The notes beneath the pieces were generated by a model. It made no database searches, had not been told where the DNA came from, and worked only from the letters and a program-made list of their open reading frames with translations. The position numbers and the translations under genes were made by a program. From Streptomyces sp. NBC_00569 (GTDB lineage Bacteria; Actinomycetota; Actinomycetes; Streptomycetales; Streptomycetaceae): 64,000 bases of DNA. The stretch covers positions 5,371,001-5,435,000 of the forward strand of contig NZ_CP107783.1 of the NCBI RefSeq assembly GCF_036345255.1, read 5' to 3'. Positions 45,023-53,142 of this stretch are shown here, piece by piece (within the stretch, counting starts at the first letter, position 1; every line of letters begins with the position of its first letter).

Positions 45023-46369
45023 TCAGTAGCGGTACGGGTTGTGGGCGTGGGGCGCGTTGTGCGCGGGGAACTGGGCGACCGGCCCCGCGTACACCGGCCC
45101 CGCGTACATCGGCGGCACCCACACGGGAGGCGCGGTGGCGCGGGACGCGTAGGCGAGGGCGGGGCGGGCCGCGTGGCGCCGCGCCCACAGCTCGTCGAGC
45201 AGCTCCCGCTCCCGTACGACATAGTCCGTGCCGGCCCGGCCGCGCCGGCCGCGGTGGCGCAGGAGCGCGAGTGACGTCGCGTACTGCTGGTACTGGGCGA
45301 CGACCTTGGCCGTCTCCTTGCCGCCGTGGTGCTGCGCGAACTCGCGGGCCAGGCGGCGGGCGCGCATCGAACCGAGGGCGAACGGCTCGTCCGGGCCGAC
45401 CCAGCCGGCCACCGCGTACGCGGGCAGCTCGGAGCGCACGGTGCGCAGTTCGCGCTGGCGGGTCCCGATCGCGAGCCAGGTCAGCAGCCCGAACGCGGGC
45501 ATCATGAACAGCGCGTAGACCCCGAAGAACCCGAACTGGCCGAACGCCGACGAGCCGTTCCACGTGGCGTGCATGCCCATCGCGAGCAGCAGTCCTGCGA
45601 TGGGCAGCAGGACGCGCCGCACCGGCCCGCGGCCGGGCGCGGTCCACGCCGCGACACCGAAGCCGATGCCGGTGAGCACCGTGAACAGGGGGTGCGCGAA
45701 CGGCGACATGACGATGCGTACGAAGAAGGTGGCGGCGGTCACCGAGGCGATGCCGGTGCCGCTGTTCAGCTGGTCGGTGCCGAAGGCGTTGCCCAGATAG
45801 AGGATGTTCTCCGTGAACGCGAAGCCGGTGGCGGTGACCCCGGCGATCACGACGCCGTCGACGATCCCCGTGAAGTCCCGTCTGCGGAACAGGAAGATGA
45901 GCAGGACGGCGCAGGCCTTCGCGGACTCCTCGACGATGGGCGCTATGACCGTCGCGCCGAGGGTGTCGGCGTTCGCGGGGTCGGCCGAGTTCGTGGCGAT
46001 CCAGTGGGTCGCGAAACTGTTCGCGACGATCGCGATGAGCGCGGCGGCGCAGGCGCCCCAGGCGAACGAGAACAGCAGGTTCCGCCAGGGGCCGGGCGCG
46101 ACCCGGTCCAGCCAGCGGAACGCGGCTATCAGCAGCGGGACGGGCAGGACCGCGAGGCAGAGCCCGACCAGGAACCCCTCGGTGCCGGTCTGTTCGCGCA
46201 CGAGGGCGAGGATCACCAGGCCGGAGAGCGCGAGGAGCGAGACGAGCACCCAGGCGTGCACCGCCTTCCGCTCCCACCAGCGTGGATGCCGCAGCGTCCC
46301 GGCCCCGGGAGGGCCTGCTCCGGGCTGCGCGTCCGGAAACGCATTCGGATACGAGGGATAGGTCGCCAC
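45023..46369 (-). CDS. PrsW-family intramembrane metalloprotease
   Basis: 448 aa with eight or so membrane helices between residues 40 and 320. The family motifs are present: APIVEESAKA (EExxK), GFAFTENILYLGNAF, MSPFAHPLFTVLTGIG and LAMGMHATWNGS. PrsW in Bacillus cleaves the anti-sigma factor RsiW; actinobacterial members have unknown substrates. A cytoplasmic C-terminal tail (about 330-448) is rich in Arg, Tyr and Pro. The GTG at 46369 (MATYPSYPNAFPD) is the first usable start; upstream codons are not start codons until the overlap with trmB. Confidence 0.88.
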   Translation of the reverse strand: MATYPSYPNAFPDAQPGAGPPGAGTLRHPRWWERKAVHAWVLVSLLALSGLVILALVREQTGTEGFLVGLCLAVLPVPLLIAAFRWLDRVAPGPWRNLLFSFAWGACAAALIAIVANSFATHWIATNSADPANADTLGATVIAPIVEESAKACAVLLIFLFRRRDFTGIVDGVVIAGVTATGFAFTENILYLGNAFGTDQLNSGTGIASVTAATFFVRIVMSPFAHPLFTVLTGIGFGVAAWTAPGRGPVRRVLLPIAGLLLAMGMHATWNGSSAFGQFGFFGVYALFMMPAFGLLTWLAIGTRQRELRTVRSELPAYAVAGWVGPDEPFALGSMRARRLAREFAQHHGGKETAKVVAQYQQYATSLALLRHRGRRGRAGTDYVVRERELLDELWARRHAARPALAYASRATAPPVWVPPMYAGPVYAGPVAQFPAHNAPHAHNPYRY

Positions 46370-46412
46370 AGCGTTGACCCTAACGAGCGACGGGCCGGGC
46401 CGCGACGGGGTG

Positions 46413-47258
46413 TCAGTCCGTGGCGGTGACCGGCGGGGACTGCGGTGCGTGCTCCGCGCGCAGGAAGAGCAGGTCGTGAACCACATGGCCCTTGTCCAGG
46501 CCCTGACCCTCGAAGCGCGTGAGGGGGCGGAACGCGGGCCTGGGCGCGTATCCGCCGTCGGCCTGCGTGTTCTCGTAGTCCGGGTGTTCGGTCAGGACTT
46601 CGAGCATCTGCTCGGCGTACGGCTCCCAGTCGGTCGCGCAGTGCACCAGTGCGCCCGGCTTGAGGGGGACCTTGGCGAGGCTGAGGAACTCCGGCTGGAT
46701 CAGGCGCCGCTTGTGGTGGCGCTTCTTCGGCCAGGGGTCGGGGAAGTAGACGCGCAGCCCGTCGAGGGAGGCCGCGGGGAGCATCTCGCGGAGCAGGATG
46801 ATCGCGTCGCCGTTCGCCACCCGTACGTTCGTCAGGCCGTTCCGCTCGGCGAGGCCCAGGAGGTTGCCCTGGCCCGGGGTGTGCACGTCGACCGCGAGGA
46901 TGCCGGTGTCGGGGTCGTCGGCGGCCATCTGCGCCGTCGCCTCGCCCATGCCGAAGCCGATCTCCAGGACGACGCGCTTCCTGCCGTCGAACAGCTCGTC
47001 GAGGTCGAGGACGCGCTGTCCGTCGATGTCGAGACCCCACTGGGGCCACAGCCGCTGGAGGGCGTCCGCCTGGCCGGTCGTGACACGGCTGCGGCGGGGC
47101 TGGAAGCTGCGGATGCGCCGCTCGAAGTGCGAACCGGCGGGGTCCGGCGCGGGCCCGTCGGGAAAGCGCGGCTCGCCCTTTGCGCGTACGGGACCGGAGG
47201 CTTCGGAACCGGGGGCCTCGGGGGTGTGGGCTGCGGGGGTGCGGGGTGACTCAGACAC
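46413..47258 (-). CDS. trmB: tRNA (guanine-N7-)-methyltransferase
   Basis: 281 aa. SAM site VVLEIGFGMGEATAQMA near residue 100, VDVHTPGQGNLL, and the signature FPDPWPKKRHHKRRLIQPEFL near 175 identify TrmB, which makes m7G46 in the tRNA variable loop. About 60 extra N-terminal residues (Pro/Glu-rich) are common in actinobacterial forms. GTG at 47258. A minisatellite lies immediately upstream, so its promoter must sit within or beyond these repeats. Confidence 0.93.
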   Translation of the reverse strand: MSESPRTPAAHTPEAPGSEASGPVRAKGEPRFPDGPAPDPAGSHFERRIRSFQPRRSRVTTGQADALQRLWPQWGLDIDGQRVLDLDELFDGRKRVVLEIGFGMGEATAQMAADDPDTGILAVDVHTPGQGNLLGLAERNGLTNVRVANGDAIILLREMLPAASLDGLRVYFPDPWPKKRHHKRRLIQPEFLSLAKVPLKPGALVHCATDWEPYAEQMLEVLTEHPDYENTQADGGYAPRPAFRPLTRFEGQGLDKGHVVHDLLFLRAEHAPQSPPVTATD

Positions 47259-47322
47259 AGTGAGGCGATTTTAGACGCCGGGTCCGGCCGGGGCCCAAGC
47301 CCAGGACCCTCGGCTCAGGTCC

Positions 47323-47609
47323 CAGGCTCAGGGACCGGGGGCAGGGCCTGGGGTCGGGGCTCAGGGTCCAGGTTCAGGGACCGGGGGCAGGACCCGGAGC
47401 CGGAGCTCAGGGCCCAGGCTCAGGACCCGGAGCCAGGAGCCGGAGCTCTGGGGCCAGGTTCAGGGACCGGGGGCAGGGCCAGGGGTCGGGGCTCTGGGTC
47501 CAGGTTCAGGGACCGGGGGCAGGGCCCTGAGCCGGAGGTCAGGGCCCAGGCTCAGGACCCGGAGCCAGGAGCCAGGAGCCGGAGCTCTGGGTCCAGGTTC
47601 AGGGACCGG
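47323..47609. repeat. Intergenic minisatellite with higher-order structure
   Basis: Five copies of CAGGYTCAGGGACCGG start at 47323, 47369, 47455, 47501 and 47594. The spacings alternate 46, 86, 46 and 93 bp, so a two-copy block of 132-139 bp has been duplicated. The second block is longer by one extra 7-bp GCCAGGA. Between cores lie CCCGGAGCCGGAGCTC-type segments. The array fills most of the 354 bp between lhgO and trmB. Confidence 0.85.
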
Positions 47610-47612
47610 AGC

Positions 47613-48815
47613 TCAAGACCCGAGCGCGGCCAGGGCCCGCCGGGCGACCTCCCGGCCGATCGGGAGCGAGGCCGTCGCCGCGGGGGACGGCGCGTTCAGC
47701 ACATGCACCGTGCGCGGGGCCTCGCGGATCAGGAAGTCGTCGACCAGGGTCCCGTCCCGCAGGACCGCCTGCGCCCGGACGCCGGCGGGCGCGGGCACCA
47801 GGTCGTCCGCGGTCACCGCGGGCAGCAGCCTGCGCACCGCCGACGTGAAAGCGTCCCGGGACACCGAGCGGCGCAGTTCCCCGGCCCCGTACCGCCAGTG
47901 CCGGCGCGCGATCCGCCAGGATCCGGGCCAGGCCAGCGTGGCGCCGAGCTCGCGCGGCCTGACCGTCGACCAGTCGTAGCCCTCGAGGGCCAGCGCGGGC
48001 ACCGCGTTCGGTCCGACGTGCACGCTCTTGTCGATGCCGCGCGTGAGATGGACGCCGAGGAAGGGGAACGCCGGGTCCGGCACCGGGTAGACCAGGCCGC
48101 GCACCAGCTCGGGGCGGGCCAGCTCGAAGTACTCGCCCCGGAAGGGGACGATCCGCATGCCGGGGTCGTCCCCCGCGAGCCGGGCGATCCGGTCGCAGTG
48201 CAGCCCCGCGCAGTTCACCAGGACGCGCCCGCGGACGATGTCCCCGGCGGCCGTGCGTACCGCTACGCCACGCTCCGCCCGGCGGTCGATCTGCACCACC
48301 TCCGCGCCGTACCGGATGTCCGCGCCCGAGGCCTCGGCGAGATACCGGGCCACGGAGACGTAGTCGGCGATGCCCGTCGTGCCCACGTGGATCGCGGCGA
48401 GGCCGCGCACATACGGCTCGTACTCGCCGATCTGGGCGGGGCCGAGCTCCCGCACCGGAATCGCGTTCTCCCGGCCGCGCTGGACCAGGGCGTGCAGGCG
48501 GGGCAGCTCGTCGCGCTCGGTGGCCACGATCAGCTTTCCGGTGACCGAGTGCGCGATGCCGTGCTCCGCGCAGAACTTGACCATCTCGGCCGCGCCCCGC
48601 ACCGCGAAGCGGGCCTTGAGCGAGCCGGGGCGGTAGTACACGCCGCTGTGGATGACCCCGCTGTTACGTCCCGTCTGGTGTCTGGCGGGGCCGTGCTCCT
48701 TCTCCAGGACGGTCACACGGGTGCCCGGTACCGCGCGCGTGAGGGCGTACGCCGTCGACAGTCCGACGATCCCGCCACCGATCACCAGCACGTCGCAGTC
48801 GTACCCGCTCGTCAT
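47613..48815 (-). CDS. lhgO: L-2-hydroxyglutarate oxidase-like FAD enzyme
   Basis: 400 aa. N-terminal FAD motif CDVLVIGGGIVGLSTAYALT, then GRNSGVIHSGVYYRPGSLKA, which is characteristic of LhgO/YgaF. GTTGIADYVSVARYLAE and FPFLGVHLTRGIDKSVHVGPNAVPAL follow. It oxidises L-2-hydroxyglutarate to 2-oxoglutarate, repairing a side product of central metabolism. The ATG at 48815 (MTSGYDC) has GGGAGGTGAGG upstream; an adjacent GTG one codon earlier is possible. The minisatellite follows directly after the stop. Confidence 0.9.
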   Translation of the reverse strand: MTSGYDCDVLVIGGGIVGLSTAYALTRAVPGTRVTVLEKEHGPARHQTGRNSGVIHSGVYYRPGSLKARFAVRGAAEMVKFCAEHGIAHSVTGKLIVATERDELPRLHALVQRGRENAIPVRELGPAQIGEYEPYVRGLAAIHVGTTGIADYVSVARYLAEASGADIRYGAEVVQIDRRAERGVAVRTAAGDIVRGRVLVNCAGLHCDRIARLAGDDPGMRIVPFRGEYFELARPELVRGLVYPVPDPAFPFLGVHLTRGIDKSVHVGPNAVPALALEGYDWSTVRPRELGATLAWPGSWRIARRHWRYGAGELRRSVSRDAFTSAVRRLLPAVTADDLVPAPAGVRAQAVLRDGTLVDDFLIREAPRTVHVLNAPSPAATASLPIGREVARRALAALGS

Positions 48816-48920
48816 CACCGTGCCTCACCTCCCGCCCCCGATACTGCACTGCGCCACTGACAACGCGTTCAAACCCGGGCGGTAGGTGTTCGGCCGGACC
48901 GGTACCTTCACACCGCTGCC

Positions 48921-50348
48921 CTAAGCCGGCGCCATGAGGAGCGGCCTGGCCCGCTCCCGCAGCTCCACCACGCGCGGCTCGTCCCCGTACGGTTCGAGGC
49001 GGTGCAGCAGGTCCTTCACGTACTCGGTGGTCCGTGCCGACGAGATCCGCCCCGCCACCTCCAGCGCGCGCGTGCCCTGCTCGCACGCCGCGTCCAGGTT
49101 CCCCGACTCCAGTTCGGCGACCGCCGACACCACGAGGCGTAACCCGTGCGAGCGCACGAACTCCTCCGTGGGCTTGGACAGGGCCTGCTCGGTGAAGCGC
49201 CGCACCTGGCGGGGTGCCTTCAGGTCGCGGTAGCACTCGGCGGCGTCGGCGGCGAAGCGGTCGTACGAGTAGAAGCCGAGCCACGACGGGTCGTGGTCCC
49301 CGTCGCGCGCCCGCTCCAGCCAGCCCTCCGCGGCCCGCAGCGCGGCGCCCGCGGCGTGGGCGTCACCGGCGCGCGCGTGCGCGCGTGCTTCCACGAGCCG
49401 GAAGAAGCTCATCGTCCTGGCGGTGGCGAGCCCGCGATTGCGCTCCAGAGCGGCCTGCGCCAGGTCCACGCCCTCGTCGCCGAACCCGCGGTACGTCGCC
49501 TGGAGCGACATCGACGCCAGCACGTAGCCCCCCAGGGGCACGTCCGCCGCTGCGCGCGCGAGCCGCAGCGCCTGGATGTAGTAGCGCTGTGCCGCCTCCT
49601 GCTGGCCCGTGTCGAACGCCATCCACCCGGCCAGGCGCGTCAGTTCGGCGCTCGCCCCGAACAGGGCGCGCCCCACGTCGTCCGAGTAGGCGCCGAGCAG
49701 CAGCGGGGCCGCCTCGACCCGCAGGCACTCGGGGACCATCGACGAACGCCAGTCACCGCCCCCGTACTTGGAGTCCCAGCGCCGCGCGTCCTCGGCCGCC
49801 TCGCGCAGCTTCTGGACATCGCTGTGGCCGACCTTCTGGGACGTGTTGTCGCCGCCGCTCTCCAGCGGTGGCGCGTCGCGTGCGACCGACGAGTCGGCCG
49901 GCGTTATCAGCCATCTCGACGCGGGCGTCGCGTAGGCGCTCACCGCGAAGGATCCGGCCAGCGACTGCCAGATGCCACCGCCCGTGCGGCGGCCCGCGAG
50001 GTCGAGGCGGTACAGCTCCGTCGCCGACTTCACCGCCGCCCCCACGTCGCGCGGGAAGGCGAGGCCCACTTCGGGCGCGGGGTCCGCGTCCGCCAGGCCG
50101 ATCTCGTGCAGCGGCACGGGACGGCCCAGCTTCTGGCCGATGGCGGCGGCGATGAGGTGCGGCGCCGCGCCCTGCGGCACCATGCCCTTGGAGACCCAGC
50201 GGGCCACCGAGGTCTTGTCGTAGCGAAGCGTCAGACCGCGCTGGGCGCCGAGGTCGTTGACGCGCCGCGCCAGGCCTGCGTTGCTGATTCCCGCGAGGGC
50301 GAGAACGGTGCCGAGTTTCTCGTTCGGCCCGCGTTGCTCCCTGGACAT
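48921..50348 (-). CDS. Regulatory protein with N-terminal DNA-binding-like region and TPR-like repeats (SCO4114/NsdA type)
   Basis: 475 aa. The start [31 protein letters not shown] is followed by [17 protein letters not shown], which reads as a helix-turn-helix. Residues about 170-475 form helical repeats ([45 protein letters not shown]). This layout matches the Streptomyces family of sporulation-associated and NsdA-like regulators; NsdA itself represses antibiotic synthesis and sporulation. ATG at 50348 with GAGGGGTGG upstream. It diverges from the asparagine-synthetase-like gene across a 614-bp spacer. Confidence 0.8.
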   Translation of the reverse strand: MSREQRGPNEKLGTVLALAGISNAGLARRVNDLGAQRGLTLRYDKTSVARWVSKGMVPQGAAPHLIAAAIGQKLGRPVPLHEIGLADADPAPEVGLAFPRDVGAAVKSATELYRLDLAGRRTGGGIWQSLAGSFAVSAYATPASRWLITPADSSVARDAPPLESGGDNTSQKVGHSDVQKLREAAEDARRWDSKYGGGDWRSSMVPECLRVEAAPLLLGAYSDDVGRALFGASAELTRLAGWMAFDTGQQEAAQRYYIQALRLARAAADVPLGGYVLASMSLQATYRGFGDEGVDLAQAALERNRGLATARTMSFFRLVEARAHARAGDAHAAGAALRAAEGWLERARDGDHDPSWLGFYSYDRFAADAAECYRDLKAPRQVRRFTEQALSKPTEEFVRSHGLRLVVSAVAELESGNLDAACEQGTRALEVAGRISSARTTEYVKDLLHRLEPYGDEPRVVELRERARPLLMAPA

Positions 50349-50962
50349 GCGCCACCCCTCGACACAGCCGGCTGCCGCGATGGCATAACCGCGCGGCATT
50401 CGTACACCCAGCGTAGTTCGCCGGATCCCAAGCGTTAAGGGGCATAGTTCCGGATGGCGGGAATATTGTCCGTACGGGAGTACGTGTCCGGGGGTGGCGC
50501 CGTCACGGTGTGCTCCGCCCGTGTGGCCGTGCGCCTGTGCGTGCGCTCTTCTGCGGCCATGGGGGGAACGCTTCCATGATGGTGCGTGGGTCGGCCCGCT
50601 GTACTGGATCCAGCGGGCTGGGGGATACCGCCGCCTTCATCCCCGCGGGTGGCGGACCGGTCCGGGAGGTGAAGGGCGCCTCCCGGACTGTGCGTTGCGT
50701 GCCGTGGCCGATGTGGTGTGCACAGGTCTGGCCATCCGCAGCCGATTTGGCCGAATATCGACGGTGCCGTAGGGCGGCACTGATGTCCCCGAGCGGCCCT
50801 CGGGGGGTTCAACTGCCGCTCAAAAGGGGCGCATTCAGTGGCGCACGTGCCGCCCGGTCGCCCCTCCCGTACGTCTCCTTCGTGGCAGCATGGGGACCCT
50901 GTTCCTGTGATTTCCTCTGATTCCTTCTGACGAGGTTCTGTCCACGGCCTGTGGAGGCGGCG
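50349..50962. other. Long divergent spacer with two hairpins, no supported gene
   Basis: 614 bp. Two strong inverted repeats: GCCCGCTG/CAGCGGGC (50594-50618) and GTCCGGGAGG/CCTCCCGGAC (50660-50688). Short open frames exist in all phases, but none has a ribosome site plus sensible product, and none looks like a lasso or other modified-peptide precursor. AT-richer stretches near 50430-50470 and 50745-50760 may hold the divergent promoters. Confidence 0.5.
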
Positions 50963-53068
50963 ATGCGGTGGTTGGTGGGGTGGAGCAGTACCGCCGCCGG
51001 GCCCGTGCGGTTCGGGACCGCGGGCTCGACCGGACCCGACGGGGAGACCGTCCACCCCGTGGGCTCCCAGCTCCTGTGGGGTGACCCCGATCCGCTGTGG
51101 GCGGTCGGCGACTGGCGCCCGGACGAGGTCAGGATCGTCACCGCCGACGAGCAGACCCGTATCGCCGTACTCGGCACCTGCGGCGCCACCGACGAGCAGC
51201 TGCGGGTCGGCCTGTTCGCCGCGCGCGGGGGTGCCCTGCGCCACCTCACCGCCTGGTCCGGCAGCTACACCGCCGTCGTCCAGGTCGGCAGACGCCTCAT
51301 GATCGCCGGCGATCTCGCGGGCGCACGCCCCGTGTTCTACACGCCCTGGGCCGGCGGCACCGCGTACGCGACGGCCGCCCTGCCGCTCGCCGACCTCATC
51401 GAGGCGCACCTCGACATCGGCCATCTCGCCGCCCTGCTCGCCGCCCCCGACGTGCCCGAGGCCCTGCACGACTCGACGCCGTACCAGGGCGTGCGCCGCA
51501 TCCCGCCGGGCCACGCGCTGATCCTGCGCGCCGGTGCCCGCGAGATCGCCGGCTACGAACCGGTCGCCTCGCTCGCCGTCGCCGCCCCCTCCGCCGACCC
51601 GGCCGGGGCGGTGGACGCCCTGCGCGACGCGCTCGTCGAGGCCGTACGCGCCCGGCTCGCCGCGCCCCGGCACGTCCCCGGCGCCGACATCGACCCGGGG
51701 CCCGTCCCCGGCATGGGCCCCGCAGAGCGGCGCGCCGCCCGCGGCATGCCCGTGCCCGGCATCGGCGCCGACCTCTCCGGAGGACCGGCCTCCGGGACAC
51801 TCGCGCTGCTCGCGGCCGGACTGCCCGGATTGCCCGGCACGGTCCTCGGCCACGGCACGGGCGCGGGCGAGCGCCTCCTCGCCGTCACCTTCAACGACCT
51901 GTCCGCGGGCGCCGAAGGGCGCGAGGCCGAACTCCAGCGCGCGGGCGCCATCGCCGCGAACCCGCGGCTGCACCACGTCGTCGTCACGGCGGGCGAAGAG
52001 GCGCTCCCGTACGCCGAGTTGGACGGCCCCCTCACCGACGAGCCCGGCCCCGCCCTGATCACCGCCGCCCGCCACCGCGCGCGCCTCCTGTCGGGCAGCG
52101 CCGACCACTTCACCGGCCACGGCGCCCGCCAGGTCCTCGACGCGCACCCGGCCCGCCTCGCCGACCTCCTCATGGACCGGCGCCGGCGTCACATGGTCAA
52201 GCCGGTCGCCGCGCTCGCCAAGGCGGACGGCGGCTCCGTGCTGGTGCCCGCGCGCGTGTACGGCGCGGCGCGCAAGCTGGCCCGCACGCCGTACAGGGCG
52301 GGCGTCGAAAGCCTTGCGGAGCGGCTGCTGCAGCGGAACTTCGAGGATCCGGGGGGCGAGGCGGGCGCCGTCGGCGCCTCGCTCGCGGCTCTCGCGTGGG
52401 CGAGACCGGGGCCCGCCGCGCGCTGGCTGACGGGCGAGGCCCTCGCTGAAGTATCGGTTCGCCTCCAGGACGGCGCGACGCGTCCGGGGCCGGGACCGGG
52501 GCAGCGGCCGGGAGCGTTCCGTGCCCGCGCCGCCCTCGCCCGCCACGCGGCCGACCTGCGCGTCCTCGAACAGGCCGCCGAGGTCCGCTTCCAGCGCCTG
52601 CACGCCCCCTTCCTGGACAACCAGGTCGTCCGCGCCTCCCGCGCCCTGCCCGAGGCGCTCCGCGTACGCCCCGGCGCCCGCGCCGACATCCTGCGCGCCG
52701 TCCTCGAAGGCGCCGGCGTCAGCGAACTCCCCGCAGGCTGGGGCGCCCCCTCGCACGCGTCGGCCGCCGCCGCGGCCCGCACCGGCCTGCGCGTCTCCGC
52801 CGACCACCTCATCCAGCTCTTCGACACCCCTCTCCTCGCCCAGACCGGCCTGATCGAGGCCCGCGTCGTCCGCAAGGCACTGCGCGCGGCGGCCGACGGC
52901 GAACCCCTGCCGCTGGACGGCCTCGCCGACTTGGTGTCCCTCGAACTCTGGCTGCGCCGCCTCATCGCCCGTCGCGGCACCTGCTGGACCGGCACCCCGG
53001 CCCGCCAGCGTGCCGTCCCCACGGGGAGCGTCGCACCGCAGCGGGGCGCGCTGGGCGCCGGGCGCTGA
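50963..53068 (+). CDS. Asparagine-synthetase-like protein without the glutaminase cysteine
   Basis: 701 aa. The N-terminal half resembles a class II amidotransferase fold (GDLAGARPVFYTPWAGGTAYATAALPLADL, GVRRIPPGHALILRAG), but the protein starts MRWLVGW: the Cys2 nucleophile needed for glutamine hydrolysis is absent. The C-terminal half has an AMP-forming PP-loop, LSGGPASGT at about 271-279, and a SADHFTGHGARQ segment in the place of the second ATP motif. A Pro/Gly-rich insertion of about 40 residues precedes the loop. It may couple amines other than ammonia, as lasso cyclases and beta-lactam synthetases do. The ATG at 50963 follows GGAGG; GTG at 50951 is an alternative. Confidence 0.75.
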   Translation: MRWLVGWSSTAAGPVRFGTAGSTGPDGETVHPVGSQLLWGDPDPLWAVGDWRPDEVRIVTADEQTRIAVLGTCGATDEQLRVGLFAARGGALRHLTAWSGSYTAVVQVGRRLMIAGDLAGARPVFYTPWAGGTAYATAALPLADLIEAHLDIGHLAALLAAPDVPEALHDSTPYQGVRRIPPGHALILRAGAREIAGYEPVASLAVAAPSADPAGAVDALRDALVEAVRARLAAPRHVPGADIDPGPVPGMGPAERRAARGMPVPGIGADLSGGPASGTLALLAAGLPGLPGTVLGHGTGAGERLLAVTFNDLSAGAEGREAELQRAGAIAANPRLHHVVVTAGEEALPYAELDGPLTDEPGPALITAARHRARLLSGSADHFTGHGARQVLDAHPARLADLLMDRRRRHMVKPVAALAKADGGSVLVPARVYGAARKLARTPYRAGVESLAERLLQRNFEDPGGEAGAVGASLAALAWARPGPAARWLTGEALAEVSVRLQDGATRPGPGPGQRPGAFRARAALARHAADLRVLEQAAEVRFQRLHAPFLDNQVVRASRALPEALRVRPGARADILRAVLEGAGVSELPAGWGAPSHASAAAAARTGLRVSADHLIQLFDTPLLAQTGLIEARVVRKALRAAADGEPLPLDGLADLVSLELWLRRLIARRGTCWTGTPARQRAVPTGSVAPQRGALGAGR

Positions 53069-53142
53069 CGAGCCGCACCCCGGCCGCCCCCCCAGCCGGA
53101 ATCCGCGCGACCGAAGCCGCCCCCACCCGTGAGAATGGACCC

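Noticed and set aside
47259..47612. The repeat-rich spacer as a CRISPR array
   Set aside because: Spacings are irregular, spacers are themselves repeats of one another, and there are no cas genes.
50494..50920. Short plus-strand frames as possible lasso or other RiPP precursors for the asparagine-synthetase-like enzyme
   Set aside because: None has a leader with the usual Thr at the second-last position followed by a plausible core, and no RRE or protease gene is adjacent.
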